A stretch of DNA of 64,000 bases from JAFGRR01 sp964563855 (GCA_964563855.1 CAZLYU010000002.1:1-64000); one strand, 5' to 3'. Shown: positions 1 to 9,377, counted from the first letter of the stretch. Made by a program: numbers and translations. Notes: generated from the letters alone by a model not told the origin.

Positions 1-909
1 CCCCCGATCCACGAGCCGCTGGACGTCATTGGCGAAGTGACGCCCGCCGCCGCCAAAGCGGTGTGACTCCAGGCGGGAACCCCGGTCGTGGCCGGCGCGG
101 GCGATCAGGCCGCGGCGGCCGTGGGGATGGGAGTGGTGCGCAATGGCATCGTGTCGGCGACCATCGGTACGAGCGGCGTCGTGTTCGCCTACAGCGATGC
201 GCCTGCTGCGAACCGCGACGGCGTGCTACAGTCGTTTTGCCATGCGCTGCCGAATGCCTGGTGTGTCTTTGGATGCATGCTTTCGGCCGGCGGAAGCTTG
301 CAATGGCTGCGGGAGGTTCTCTACGCCGATCGCCTGAAGCAGGCTCGGAGCGAACGCGACAAAGATGCGCTCTACACCGAGATGCTGGAAGAGGCCGCCG
401 CAGCGCCTGAGGCTGACGCCGCCTTGTTTCACCCGTACCTGACCGGCGAACGGTGCCCGTATCCGCATCCGCACGCCCGCGCCGCGTGGGTGGGACTCAG
501 TCGTCGGCACGGGCGCGGCGATCTGGTTCGCGCCGTCGTCGAAGGCGTGACGCTGGGGATGGCGCGGCAGATCGAAATTATGCGGTCGCAAGGCGTTTCC
601 ATTCGTGAGGTGCGTCTGGCCGGCGGCGCCGCCCGCAACCCGTGGTGGCGTCAACTACAGGCCGACGCCTACAACGCGGCGTGCGTCACGTTGGCGTCTG
701 AGGAGGGCTCGGCGCTGGGCGCCGCGCTGTTGGCGGCGGTCGGCGTCGGTGCGTTTCGCAACATGACCGCGGCGGCGGCGCAGAGCGCACGCACCGGCAA
801 CCTGCACCGCCCAAACAAGGCTCGGTCCCGGCGTTACCAGCAGTTGCTCGAACGCGGCGCGGCGTCGTATGAGGCCCTTGAGCCCATCTACCGAGCCGCC
901 GATGCCTGA
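1..909 (+). pseudogene. xylB: Xylulokinase (FGGY kinase), C-terminal part, interrupted by an in-frame TGA
   Basis: This is the C-terminal half of an FGGY-family carbohydrate kinase, most like xylulokinase, which phosphorylates D-xylulose to feed the pentose phosphate pathway. The 5' end lies outside the window. The frame is open from base 1 and matches the family up to AAAKAV, meets TGA at 64-66, then resumes with LQAGTPVVAGAGDQ, the sugar/ATP-cleft motif. Later landmarks are GTSGVV, GGSLQWLR, LTGERCPY, the AGGAARNPWW adenosine motif and EGSALGAALLA. The stop falls where relatives usually have Gly (TG-L-x-x-GTPVV), so one GGA-to-TGA change explains it. A GTG at 88 could restart translation, but the product would lack the catalytic N-terminal half. 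Either a true nonsense mutation or a sequence error. Family assignment is firm; the state of the gene is not. Confidence 0.8.
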
Positions 910-1750
910 GACGAGTCCACCTCCCCACCGACCGCTCGTGCCGCGCGACTTCGTGCCGGAAGGCGGTCTCCGCCGACTCGGGTCAGTGGTGCGCCTTTTT
1001 GACGAGATTCCCAGCACGAGCCGCTATCTGTCGCAGCACGCTCAGAGCGAGCCCGACGGCGCGCTGGCCCACGCGGAGCTCCAGACCGAGGGTCATGGGC
1101 GTCTCGGCCGACGTTGGGTCGCTCCCCGCGGTGCAGCGGTCCAATTGAGCGTCTTGCTGCACGAACCGCTCGCGTCGCCGCTGCTGCGGTGCGCGACGAC
1201 GCTGGCGGCGGTGGCGGTCTGCGACGCCATTGAAGCGGCGACCGATTGCACGCCCACGGTGCGCTGGCCGAACGACGTCATGATCAACCACCGCAAAGTC
1301 GCCGGCGTGTTGGCCGAGACCGTGAGCGGGCCGACCAGCGGCGGCGTCGCGCGGCGCGCGTTGATCATGGGGATGGGAGTCAACTGCCTGCAGCAAACAG
1401 GGCACTTCTCTGATGAGCTGCGCGATCGGGCTACGTCGCTGGAACTCTGCTCGACGGCGGTGATTGACCGCGCGGCGGTCGCGCGGGCGCTGGTCGCGGC
1501 GCTCGACCGTTGGATCGGTCTGTTTGAGGGTCGCTCCGAGCTTACGTCAGACCGCGTGCGGCGCGCATGGCGCGAGCGTTCGGATGACTTCGGGCAGCGC
1601 GTCGTGCTCATGTGCGATGGTGTCGAGACCCGCGGCATCGTGACGGATGTCGATGTCGACGGCGCGATCCTGGTGCAGCCTGATCAGGGCGCTCCGCGGC
1701 GGTTCGACCCCGACACCACGACGCGACTTTGGGATGACCATCGCTCTTGA
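902..1750 (+). CDS. birA: Biotin--[acetyl-CoA-carboxylase] ligase
   Basis: Biotin protein ligase activates biotin with ATP to biotinyl-AMP and transfers it to the lysine of biotin carboxyl carrier protein, in the cytoplasm. The 282-residue protein shows the class II aaRS-like BPL/LplA core: EIPSTSRYL near residue 37, the biotin loop GHGRLGRRW near 67-75, VRWPNDVMINHRKVAGVLAE near 120-139 with the catalytic lysine, and GMGVNC near 160. A C-terminal SH3-like domain (GIVTDVDVDGAILV) follows. There is no N-terminal winged helix, so it is a monofunctional group I enzyme without the repressor function of E. coli BirA. The ATG at 902 overlaps the xylB stop by 8 bases; an in-frame upstream codon at 869 is less likely because it lies deep inside xylB. 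Confidence 0.93.
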   Translation: MPETSPPPHRPLVPRDFVPEGGLRRLGSVVRLFDEIPSTSRYLSQHAQSEPDGALAHAELQTEGHGRLGRRWVAPRGAAVQLSVLLHEPLASPLLRCATTLAAVAVCDAIEAATDCTPTVRWPNDVMINHRKVAGVLAETVSGPTSGGVARRALIMGMGVNCLQQTGHFSDELRDRATSLELCSTAVIDRAAVARALVAALDRWIGLFEGRSELTSDRVRRAWRERSDDFGQRVVLMCDGVETRGIVTDVDVDGAILVQPDQGAPRRFDPDTTTRLWDDHRS

Positions 1751-1752
1751 CC

Positions 1753-2145
1753 ATGCCCGACGCGCCGCTCACCAAACGCACCCAGCCGCTTTCGCTCGAT
1801 GCGCCGGCCGTGCAACGCGAGCTTCGCGAATTGGCGTCATTCGTCCGCACTTTCTGCCACGGCAAGCGGCATCTTGGTCGTGCTGCGTTTGACTGGGCGC
1901 ACGCACGCGTCCCGCCGCCACGCGACGCTGTAGTCGAACTTTGCCGCGATTGCGCCGAGTTGCTGGCGTATGCCGTGCAGCGCCGGCTGCGATGTCCGTA
2001 CGACCCCAAGCCGATGTGTAAACGCTGTCCGACGCATTGCTATGCGGCGGCGCAGCGTGAGCGGATTCGCGAAGTCATGCGTTACGCCGGTCCGCGTTTG
2101 CTGCTCCACGGGCGGCTGAGTTACCTGTTTAAACTGGGTCGCTGA
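1753..2145 (+). CDS. ygbA: YgbA-like 'nitrous oxide-stimulated promoter' family protein
   Basis: A 130-residue cytoplasmic protein matching the small family typified by E. coli YgbA, whose gene is induced by nitric oxide under NsrR; its biochemical role is not well settled. Diagnostic residues are the cysteine pattern C-x2-CAELLAYA, then CPYDPKPMCKRCPTHCY, then REVMRYAGPRLLL at the C-terminus, which together suggest a metal or Fe-S site. Start is taken as the ATG at 1753, two bases after the birA stop; a TTG at 1747 is an alternative. It is probably co-transcribed with birA. No nitrosative-stress regulator is nearby, so the link to nitric oxide rests only on the family. Confidence 0.82.
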   Translation: MPDAPLTKRTQPLSLDAPAVQRELRELASFVRTFCHGKRHLGRAAFDWAHARVPPPRDAVVELCRDCAELLAYAVQRRLRCPYDPKPMCKRCPTHCYAAAQRERIREVMRYAGPRLLLHGRLSYLFKLGR

Positions 2146-2167
2146 TCGCGACCGCGCGAAGCCCGGG

Positions 2168-4309
2168 TTAGCTGGCGCGGTCAATGAGCAGGATGCAGGC
2201 GTCGCGAGCGCCGTGGCGCTTTAGTTCGATCCGTAGCAATTCCAACACCTGCTCGATCGTGACGAGCCCGGACAGGTCGATGATCTGGCCCCCGAGCAAA
2301 ACGAAGCACCGCGGCAGTACGGCGCCTGCATCGTTGTATTGCGTATAGCGCTCGACGAACGGCAGGAAGTCGCTTTCGGCGGTCGCGACGGTGCTTTCGC
2401 GGACGTCGCCGTGATTGGATCCCCAGCGAATCGTCCCGCTGGTGTCGATGACGCGCACCGCCTGCCGCGTCTCGCTGAGCACCCACAGACGCTTCATGCG
2501 TCGCGGCGCGGTCCATACTTCAAACCCCGCGCCCTGAGCGGCACACTGCGGCGACGCGAGCGCGTGGCTGATGCTCTGGGCCGCGAGTGCTGCGCGGGCG
2601 TTGCGAGTGCTAGCGGCGGGGCGCGGATCCTGAGCGCGAATCTCGGTCGACCCCTCCGCCGTCGCACGCAGCAGGTTGCGCTTCGCGTCAACCTCGACAT
2701 GCACCTGAATGGTCTCGGGTGCGGCGCCCATTTTTTGCACGCTCTCGAGCGCTTCCTGGCGAATGCGGCGAATGTCGTCTTCACTGGGTTCGACCACGGT
2801 GCGTTCAACCGTGTCGCGCACCAGTGCGAGCGCCACGCCGATCGCGCTGATCACGTCGGCGTGCTCGGCGATGGCGTGTGGGAGGTTCGTTTGCTGTGCG
2901 ACGTATGGCACGATCGCGGCAGCGCCGCCGCCGCCGCCGATCAGACGCACCAAACCCGGGTCGAGCTTGTAGTTTTTGAGCAGTCCTTCGACCAGCCGCA
3001 CGACCTTGGGGGCGGCGTGGTTCATGACTTCCGTCGCGAGCACCTCAGGCGACGCGGCGCCGCGCTGTCGCGCGAGCGTTTGGAACCCGGCGTGAATCAC
3101 CGCTTCACGACCAAAAGCCGTGTGCTCGGGCTTGACCAGACCGAGCAGGTTGCTGGCGCAGGTTGGCGTCACGGCGAAGTGTTCATCCCCGGCGGCGACG
3201 GTGAGATGTTGCGCACCATCGTGCTCGACCCGCGCGGCGCGTAGTGCGCCGGGCGACGCGTCGGCGAAGCTCAGATAGCGGAGGGCGGCGATGTGGCTGC
3301 TGCGTGGGCCGACGTCAGCGATTGCATCGCCTTTCAGGTAGACCAGCGAGCCGCCTGCAACGCCGACCGTGCGCACGTCGAGCGTGTCGACGTGCAGCTT
3401 CTGACCGCCGATCTCGGCGGAGCGGATTTGGCAGCGGCCATCCTTGATGACGCTGATGTCGGTGCTGGTGCCGCCAACCTCCAGAAACACGCCGTCGGAA
3501 ACGCGGGCGAAGAGCAGGGCGGCGGCGACGCCGGCCGCGGGGCCGGAGAGCATGGTGAGAATGGGGCGGCGGCGCATCTCTTGAATGTCCATTACGCCGC
3601 CGTCGCTGCGCATGATGAGCAGCGGCGCACGCATGCCAGCGTCGCGCACCGCCTGCTCGGTCATGTCGGCGGTGGCGAGCATCGTGGGAATCATGCTCGC
3701 GTTGATCACCGCGGTGCGCGTGCGAATGCCCAGACCGTGCATTCGGCTGACATGGTGCGTGGCCGTTACGGGCAAGCCGCGCTCGCTGGCGAGCCGGCAC
3801 ACCAGGGCTTCGTGGGTCGCGTCGTCAACGCTGAACGCTTCGGCGGCGACGATGACCTGTGCGCCCGCGGCGACGAGCGCGTCGAGCGCCGCGTGCACCT
3901 GCTCGTCGCTCAGGCGGCGACTGTCGAGATAGCGGTGGCTGGTGCGCAGGGAACGGCCGGGCGCGAGCGGGATCGGCCGGATGTTGGTTTGCCGGCGGGC
4001 GAGGAAGGCGCTCGGACCGGCCCCCATACCGATGATGCCGACCGGGGCGACGTCGCCTTCGAGCAGGGCGTTGGTGGCCTGTGTCGTAGAGTGCGCGATC
4101 AGCACGACCTCGTCGGCGCTGATCGAGCACTCGTCGAGCAGTTGCAGCAAACTGTCGACCACGCCCCGCGCAACGCCTTCCGTCGCGCGGTGCGTCGTGG
4201 GCGTTTTCGACTTGCCCAGCAGTTCGAGTGAGGCGGCGTCGATGGCGACGGCGTGCGTGAAGGTGCCGCCGACGTCGATGCCGATGCGTACGCTGCGCCG
4301 CTGCGCCAT
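2168..4309 (-). CDS. hyuA: Hydantoinase/oxoprolinase family protein (HyuA-type subunit)
   Basis: A 713-residue member of the ATP-dependent hydantoinase/5-oxoprolinase superfamily, enzymes that open cyclic amides such as N-methylhydantoin or 5-oxoproline. The N-terminal ribonuclease-H-like fold begins GIDVGGTFTHAVAID (residues 8-22). STTQATNALLEGD is near 110, FLEVGGTSTDISVIKDG near 275 and the Gly-rich IGGGGGAAAIVPYVAQQ near 460. The last ~200 residues form an extra C-terminal domain. A HyuB partner, usually adjacent, is absent from this window. The gene begins six bases downstream of the transporter gene (stop at 4316), so a substrate uptake plus ring-opening pair is a reasonable inference. 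The actual substrate cannot be read from the sequence; acetone or acetophenone carboxylase-type paralogues are alternatives. Confidence 0.85.
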   Translation of the reverse strand: MAQRRSVRIGIDVGGTFTHAVAIDAASLELLGKSKTPTTHRATEGVARGVVDSLLQLLDECSISADEVVLIAHSTTQATNALLEGDVAPVGIIGMGAGPSAFLARRQTNIRPIPLAPGRSLRTSHRYLDSRRLSDEQVHAALDALVAAGAQVIVAAEAFSVDDATHEALVCRLASERGLPVTATHHVSRMHGLGIRTRTAVINASMIPTMLATADMTEQAVRDAGMRAPLLIMRSDGGVMDIQEMRRRPILTMLSGPAAGVAAALLFARVSDGVFLEVGGTSTDISVIKDGRCQIRSAEIGGQKLHVDTLDVRTVGVAGGSLVYLKGDAIADVGPRSSHIAALRYLSFADASPGALRAARVEHDGAQHLTVAAGDEHFAVTPTCASNLLGLVKPEHTAFGREAVIHAGFQTLARQRGAASPEVLATEVMNHAAPKVVRLVEGLLKNYKLDPGLVRLIGGGGGAAAIVPYVAQQTNLPHAIAEHADVISAIGVALALVRDTVERTVVEPSEDDIRRIRQEALESVQKMGAAPETIQVHVEVDAKRNLLRATAEGSTEIRAQDPRPAASTRNARAALAAQSISHALASPQCAAQGAGFEVWTAPRRMKRLWVLSETRQAVRVIDTSGTIRWGSNHGDVRESTVATAESDFLPFVERYTQYNDAGAVLPRCFVLLGGQIIDLSGLVTIEQVLELLRIELKRHGARDACILLIDRAS

Positions 4310-4315
4310 GACTCG

Positions 4316-6103
4316 TCAGGCCTCCACGTAGCGGAGGGCGAAGATGACGACGGCGATCGCGGCGCCGATCCAAACCGGCAGCAGCGTGTAACGCAGAATC
4401 TGGTTGACGGTTACGCCCATGAACCCGGCGATCCAGACGTTGGCGGTGTTGGTGGGGTCGCTCACGCCCTGCAGCATGCCGGCCGCGAGAATGGCGCCGA
4501 GGATCGCCGCCGGGGGCAAGCCTGACGTTGCGAGCAGAATCGCCGAGACCGCGAGGCCCATGCCCCAGATGTTCAGCGGTCCGCGATAGAGCGCCAGCGG
4601 CGCGCCCAGTGCGAACAGCGCGATGTACCCGAACTGCGTTTGCGGGACGACCGTGGCGAGCAGCGGCTTGAGATACGTTTGCACCGGAGCGGTTCCCAGT
4701 GATTGCAGCAGCAAGCCGATGCCCACCATCAGCAACACCGGCGGCATCACGGTCTGCGCGCCTTCGATCATGGACCGCGACAATTGCCGCACGGCGCCCG
4801 CCCGACGCGCCACGCACACGAACATGTACGCGAGACCGGCGGTAAACGCTGCGATTTCGTCAACGCGGCCAAAGTAAACCAATAGCACTGGCAGCAACGG
4901 CGCCGCCATGAGATACGCGGGGACGTCATCGCGGGGTTTGGCGACGACGGGCGCAGGCTCCGACATGAAGCTGCTGAGCAACGTTCGCCGTGTACCCCAC
5001 ACGATCCAGGCGAAGCCGACGGCGGCGTACACGCTCACCATCGTGAGCACGAGGCCGTCGATCTCAGACGCCGTCACCCCGAAGACATCCATCCACAGTC
5101 GGCGGTTGATCGGTTGGAGTGTGCCGCCCATGGCGATCGCAATGAGAAACACGCCCGCAGCGACGACGGGGCCGAGACCGATGGAGCGCAACACCGGCAG
5201 GATGATGGCCCCGAGCATGATCACCGTGCCGAGCCCGCCGACCGAGGTGAAGATGCCGGCGGTGGCGAGGAACACGGCGAGCGTGACCACGAGCGGCCGC
5301 TCGCCGGCGAACTCGGCGGTCCAGTAGACGACGCGTTCGGCGATCTTCAGATTCTTGACGTACATCGCGAACATGCCGCCGAAGATGGTGGCGATGATGG
5401 TGCTCGAGAGGCGCAGCGATCCGGCGCCGAACAGCGCGATGAGGTACTCGCTCACGTAGAGCCAGGCGGCGTAAAGCCAGTTGATCGCATCAACGTCGCT
5501 GCGTTCGGCGGCCGCTAGCGATTGCAGCCTGGCGACGATGGGCGCGGCGCGCTCGATGAGCGGCGTTTCATCGGGCTGATCCACGACGTCGGCCAACGCC
5601 TGCATTTGCTCATCCACGGCGAGCGCGCTCAGACGGTTGCGAAACTGCGCGTTGCGGTCGTAATCGGGATAGCGCGCCAGGGGATCCATCACGCGAGCAT
5701 TGAACGCCCGGAGGGCGTCGCGCTGCGTGCGCAGTTCAGCGCGAAGCGCGTCGGGCCCCTGACGCGCGGCTGCCAGCAGCGCCTCAGCCGCGGCGCCCGC
5801 GAATGCGGCCTTGTCGCTGAGTATTCGCTCGTGCTCGATCAGGATCGCTTGCCATTCGGTGAAGCGGCTGGGTTGTTCGACTTGCGTCGTGGTTGTCTGT
5901 CGGCGGCCGAAGTCGTCGGTCGATTGCAGGGTGACGAGTTCGGTCGTGACGGCGGGTTGCGCGAGATCCGCCGCGAGCGCCACCACGAGGAATGCAAACG
6001 CCATCAGCGGCAGCGCGAGCAGCGCCGAGAGGCGCTCCAGGAACATGAGCGTGGCGAACGCCAGAAAGACCGCCACCAGCAGCAGGCCGACGCCCAGGGT
6101 CAT
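4316..6103 (-). CDS. Multi-spanning inner-membrane transporter, ion-transporter/GntP-like
   Basis: A 595-residue integral membrane protein with two N-terminal hydrophobic helices (GLLLVAVFLAFATLMFLE and the following LLALPLMAFAFLVVALA), a ~170-residue soluble helical insert (about residues 50-220) and then about eight to ten more membrane segments. Glycine-rich re-entrant-like stretches such as GGLGTVIMLGAIILP, and the C-terminal GVSDPTNTANVWIAGF, resemble the ion-transporter superfamily that includes gluconate and citrate carriers, but I cannot name a family. The ATG at 6101-6103 overlaps the stop of the upstream HExxH gene in an ATGA arrangement, which fixes the start and suggests translational coupling. 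It precedes the hydantoinase gene by a few bases and may import its substrate (inference). The large soluble insert is unusual for such carriers. Confidence 0.6.
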   Translation of the reverse strand: MTLGVGLLLVAVFLAFATLMFLERLSALLALPLMAFAFLVVALAADLAQPAVTTELVTLQSTDDFGRRQTTTTQVEQPSRFTEWQAILIEHERILSDKAAFAGAAAEALLAAARQGPDALRAELRTQRDALRAFNARVMDPLARYPDYDRNAQFRNRLSALAVDEQMQALADVVDQPDETPLIERAAPIVARLQSLAAAERSDVDAINWLYAAWLYVSEYLIALFGAGSLRLSSTIIATIFGGMFAMYVKNLKIAERVVYWTAEFAGERPLVVTLAVFLATAGIFTSVGGLGTVIMLGAIILPVLRSIGLGPVVAAGVFLIAIAMGGTLQPINRRLWMDVFGVTASEIDGLVLTMVSVYAAVGFAWIVWGTRRTLLSSFMSEPAPVVAKPRDDVPAYLMAAPLLPVLLVYFGRVDEIAAFTAGLAYMFVCVARRAGAVRQLSRSMIEGAQTVMPPVLLMVGIGLLLQSLGTAPVQTYLKPLLATVVPQTQFGYIALFALGAPLALYRGPLNIWGMGLAVSAILLATSGLPPAAILGAILAAGMLQGVSDPTNTANVWIAGFMGVTVNQILRYTLLPVWIGAAIAVVIFALRYVEA

Positions 6104-6573
6104 GCGCTCACGCCCCAGTTGCGCAACTGCGATGCAAGCACGCCGATTTTTTGGTCGTCGAGCGCTGCAAGCCATGCGGCGGCAAACGCCGTGGCGGTGG
6201 ACTCGGAGCGATTCGTGGAAGTCGGCGACAGTGCGTGACCCAGCTCGTGACCAAGCGTCGCAACGAGCCGCTCGTCGCTGATGGGCGCCTGGCAGCCGAA
6301 GAGTTCGATGCGACGTAGCAGCGGGTCCCATGCTCCCCAGACCGTGCGGTTGGGCAGCGTAAGCGGCATCGAGTGGACCGCGAGGTCTATCCGCCACGCG
6401 CGCAGCGCCGCCGGCAAGCCGACGCCGCGAAGGCGATCCGCCGCGCGCGCCGCCGTGTTGGCGATGACGTCGGCAGCACGTTGGGCCGGTTGAGCGGAGA
6501 TGAGCGGACGCCTTGTGGGGCGGGAGGTCAGTTCTCGCGGGGCGTTGCGTTTAAGCCGGTGACGCCGAGCCAT
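6100..6573 (-). CDS. Small HExxH putative zinc metalloprotein
   Basis: A protein of up to 157 residues with a clear zincin motif HELGH at residues 109-113, followed by SESTATAFAAAWLAAL, where the glutamate at 124 could be the third zinc ligand as in gluzincin or SprT/ImmA-like folds. There is no signal peptide or membrane segment. The longest reading begins inside the 3' end of the GH20 gene (46-base overlap); a shorter start is possible because nothing conserved precedes about residue 30. Its stop overlaps the transporter ATG by four bases, which supports reality and co-translation. The role is unknown; peptidase activity is inferred only from the motif. Confidence 0.6.
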   Translation of the reverse strand: MARRHRLKRNAPRELTSRPTRRPLISAQPAQRAADVIANTAARAADRLRGVGLPAALRAWRIDLAVHSMPLTLPNRTVWGAWDPLLRRIELFGCQAPISDERLVATLGHELGHALSPTSTNRSESTATAFAAAWLAALDDQKIGVLASQLRNWGVSA

Positions 6574-9377
6574 ACGAGCGATGCCGTCGGATTCATTGAT
6601 CTGGCCGCGACGGCGCGGATGCGCTGCTCGGGGCGTGGGTTCTTCCAGACGAAGGCCCGCAGCGCGACGTGTTGACCGGCCGGGGTCTCGCCCGTCCAGA
6701 CGATGGGCGCAGCGGCCGCGGCCTGCAGGTCGTTGGCGGCGAAGATGTTCTCGCCGTAGCGCAGCTCGACGTGGGCGACACCGCCATCCTCGCGTAGCAA
6801 CTCGTAGCGACCGACGAGTTCGCCGGGCGAGGCGGGGAAGCTCATGGTGTGGAGGAAGACGAGTTCGTCGGCTTCGTCGTCGACGCGAAATTGCACGCGC
6901 GTGGGAAAGCGGTCGCTGGTGCTCAGTTTGCTATGCAACGCGACGCCGGTCGCGGCCGCGCCAGTGCGATCGGGGGCGATGTGGAACTGGACGCCTCCGA
7001 GACGCACGTCGCCGTGCGGCACGCGCGAGAGGTCATGCTCGGGGCCCAGGCCAAACCAGCCATCGGCGTTGGTCGCGGTGAGTGAGACGTTGGCGGCGTC
7101 TTGCAGTGACGCGACCCATCCGGCGCTGCGACCGGGCTTGAGGGTGGTCATGTCCATCAGGCGGAGGAAGTGTTGGCCATAGTCGATGTCTGCGGGAGCC
7201 GGCGGATTGTCGGCGTTCCAGGCGGCTTCGGCGGCGAGCACATAGAGCGCGTATTGGTGCATCTCGCGCGCGAAGCTGGATGGATCGAGCGAGTATCCGG
7301 CCCAAGTCGTCTGCAACAGGCCGCGCGACTGCTTATCGTGCGCCGCCTTCGCAAAGTTCACGATGTTGCCCGGGCGATGCCAGGTGGCGGCGATTGTTTC
7401 AAATCCGTCTTCGTGAAACTTGTCGAGATTCACGAAGCGCTCGGGCGGCACATCGGCGTAGTGCCAATCGGTGATGACGATGTCTTTGGGCAGCTTGTCA
7501 CGCAGCAACTGAGCTTCTTCAACGCTGTCGGCGTGGCACGCGTCGGGACCCTCGCCAGGGCCGAGCAGCATGTCGCCCCACATCATCAACTTGATGTCGC
7601 GCTCCCGGAACCAGGCGTGATGCCGAAGGGTGTCCATGAGGAACAGTTGCTTCGGCGTGTAGGGTTTGCTGGACTCGCGGTAGGGCACACGGCCGCGTTC
7701 AGTGAACTCGTCGTGGCCAATGTGGAAGTAGTCGGGCTGAAACAGGTCGACCGCTTCCTGATAGACCGTGAAGATGAAGTCGTACGTCGCCGGGTTGGTT
7801 ACGCAATAGGCCCACTTCGCGTCGGGGTCTTCAGCGAGCTCCAGATTCTGGTCGTTATAGAACATCCACTGGCAGTGCCCGAGCGACATCACGAGCGGCG
7901 TGACGCGCACGCCCACGGCCTGCGCCGCGGCGAGAATTGCACGGACCTCGCTTTTGTCCATGCCGTATTCGGGGTGGTGAATGTTGGGTTGGCTATCCCA
8001 TTTGATGTACTCGGATTCGAGGACGAGCTCGTTCATTTTGAGCGCGCCGAGCAGGTTGCGGATCAGCTTGATCTGTAGATCGGGGCCCTGACCGCCGGTG
8101 AAGAAGTGCACGCCGCGGTAAGCGAGCGACGGCCAGTCTTCGATCTCGGCGAGGCGAAACACGAGGTCGTCGTCCGGGCCGGTTGCCGCGAGTTGCTTGA
8201 GGGTCTGCACGGCGTACAGGAAGCCGCGCTGGCAGCCGGCGGCAATCTCGACGTGATCTGACGCGACGCGCAAGCGGTAGCCTTCGATTCGCAGGTCGCT
8301 CGCGCTAACGAAGCGAATCAGCGGGTCGTCCGCTGTTGCGGCCGTGCCGAGCTCCAACGCGTGCGTGTCGCGCGCGAAGCGGCGCAACTCTTGGATCGCC
8401 AGCGCTGCGTCGGCGGGGGCTTCTCCGTTCGGGGCGAGCGCTCGTAGGCTTTCGGCGGCCGTGAGTCGCAGGAGCCCGTCGCCAAAGGTTGCACGTTTGG
8501 GGCGCGGGACGATCACGGGCGGCTGGTCGAAGTTTTGCGCCTTGGCGTCGGCGACGTGCCGCACGCGTGCATGCCCGTTGATGGGCCGCGGAGTGACAGC
8601 GCCTGGGCCGGTCGGCGGCAGCTTGAACACGATGCGAAACCTCACGGGTTGGTCGCGCGTGATGCGGGTGTCCAACTCGCCGAGCCAGAACATCGGCAGC
8701 GTCGGGTCGGCCCAGCGACTGCCGCGCTGATCGTAACAGATGATCTGTTCGCGGCTGTCGACTTCGATCCGTAGCGGACCGATTCGGCTGTCGAACTCGA
8801 TCCATGTGAAGTCGTTGGCGAGCGTCGTGGCGTCGCGGTCGCCGGAGAGCGGTTTGACCGGCGCGACGCCCGAGACCTGAGATCCGTCGCGCAATTTCGC
8901 CGTGTAGCGGCGACCGACGAGCAGCGTCGGGTTGAGCGCCGCCATGCGCCATTGCAGCAGCGCGGCGCCCTCCTCTTTGGTAAAGCGCCCCGTGAATTCG
9001 CGCTCCACGACGCCGTCGCGCACGCGAATGACATCGTCGGCGAGGAAGGCGTCGTGCCGGCCGCGGTGGGAGAGGCGGAGTTCGACGCCGTCTTCGAGTT
9101 CGACGCGCTCCGCGCCGCCGAGAGCCGCAGGCTCGGGGCCGAGGTAGTAGTGCGGCGTCCACGGCGGTGTGGTGACGACCATGTCGCTGCCGGCGCTAAC
9201 CGTCACGCCGTTCCATTCGATGCGCAAGCCGCCGCGGCGAGGCGACACCTCGACGCGCGTGCCGCCGACGGTGACCGACTGCGTCTGCGCCGGCGCTGCG
9301 GGTGTGATTCCGAGCAGCGCGAGGACGCAGACGGCGAGCCCCAGCGAGGCGTGTCGGCTGGAACGCGATTGCAGCAT
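6528..9377 (-). CDS. Secreted glycoside hydrolase family 20-type beta-N-acetylhexosaminidase
   Basis: A 949-residue exported enzyme with a signal peptide (LGLAVCVLALLGITPAAPAQ). Residues ~30-280 are a beta-rich N-terminal region of unknown function. A GH20b-like domain follows (RPKRATFGDGLLRL, then GYRLRV and GFLYAVQTLKQL), then the TIM-barrel catalytic domain opening with YRGVHFF. The catalytic Asp-Glu pair is seen in YFHIGHDEF, and later WGDMLLGPG and TTWAGYSL fit substrate-pocket positions. Family members release terminal GlcNAc or GalNAc from chitin fragments, peptidoglycan or host glycans using substrate-assisted catalysis. The C-terminal ~230 residues look like a carbohydrate-binding jelly roll. 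ATG at 9377 was preferred over an earlier codon at 9413 because it starts the signal peptide directly. Confidence 0.82.
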   Translation of the reverse strand: MLQSRSSRHASLGLAVCVLALLGITPAAPAQTQSVTVGGTRVEVSPRRGGLRIEWNGVTVSAGSDMVVTTPPWTPHYYLGPEPAALGGAERVELEDGVELRLSHRGRHDAFLADDVIRVRDGVVEREFTGRFTKEEGAALLQWRMAALNPTLLVGRRYTAKLRDGSQVSGVAPVKPLSGDRDATTLANDFTWIEFDSRIGPLRIEVDSREQIICYDQRGSRWADPTLPMFWLGELDTRITRDQPVRFRIVFKLPPTGPGAVTPRPINGHARVRHVADAKAQNFDQPPVIVPRPKRATFGDGLLRLTAAESLRALAPNGEAPADAALAIQELRRFARDTHALELGTAATADDPLIRFVSASDLRIEGYRLRVASDHVEIAAGCQRGFLYAVQTLKQLAATGPDDDLVFRLAEIEDWPSLAYRGVHFFTGGQGPDLQIKLIRNLLGALKMNELVLESEYIKWDSQPNIHHPEYGMDKSEVRAILAAAQAVGVRVTPLVMSLGHCQWMFYNDQNLELAEDPDAKWAYCVTNPATYDFIFTVYQEAVDLFQPDYFHIGHDEFTERGRVPYRESSKPYTPKQLFLMDTLRHHAWFRERDIKLMMWGDMLLGPGEGPDACHADSVEEAQLLRDKLPKDIVITDWHYADVPPERFVNLDKFHEDGFETIAATWHRPGNIVNFAKAAHDKQSRGLLQTTWAGYSLDPSSFAREMHQYALYVLAAEAAWNADNPPAPADIDYGQHFLRLMDMTTLKPGRSAGWVASLQDAANVSLTATNADGWFGLGPEHDLSRVPHGDVRLGGVQFHIAPDRTGAAATGVALHSKLSTSDRFPTRVQFRVDDEADELVFLHTMSFPASPGELVGRYELLREDGGVAHVELRYGENIFAANDLQAAAAAPIVWTGETPAGQHVALRAFVWKNPRPEQRIRAVAARSMNPTASLVWLGVTGLNATPREN

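Noticed and set aside
64..66. TGA read as selenocysteine in xylulokinase
   Set aside because: The position is normally Gly, not Cys, and no selenoprotein is known in this family; TGA ends several neighbouring genes normally.
2339..4231. Long antisense frames over the hydantoinase gene
   Set aside because: The sense strand encodes a complete, motif-rich hydantoinase; the antisense products show no family pattern.
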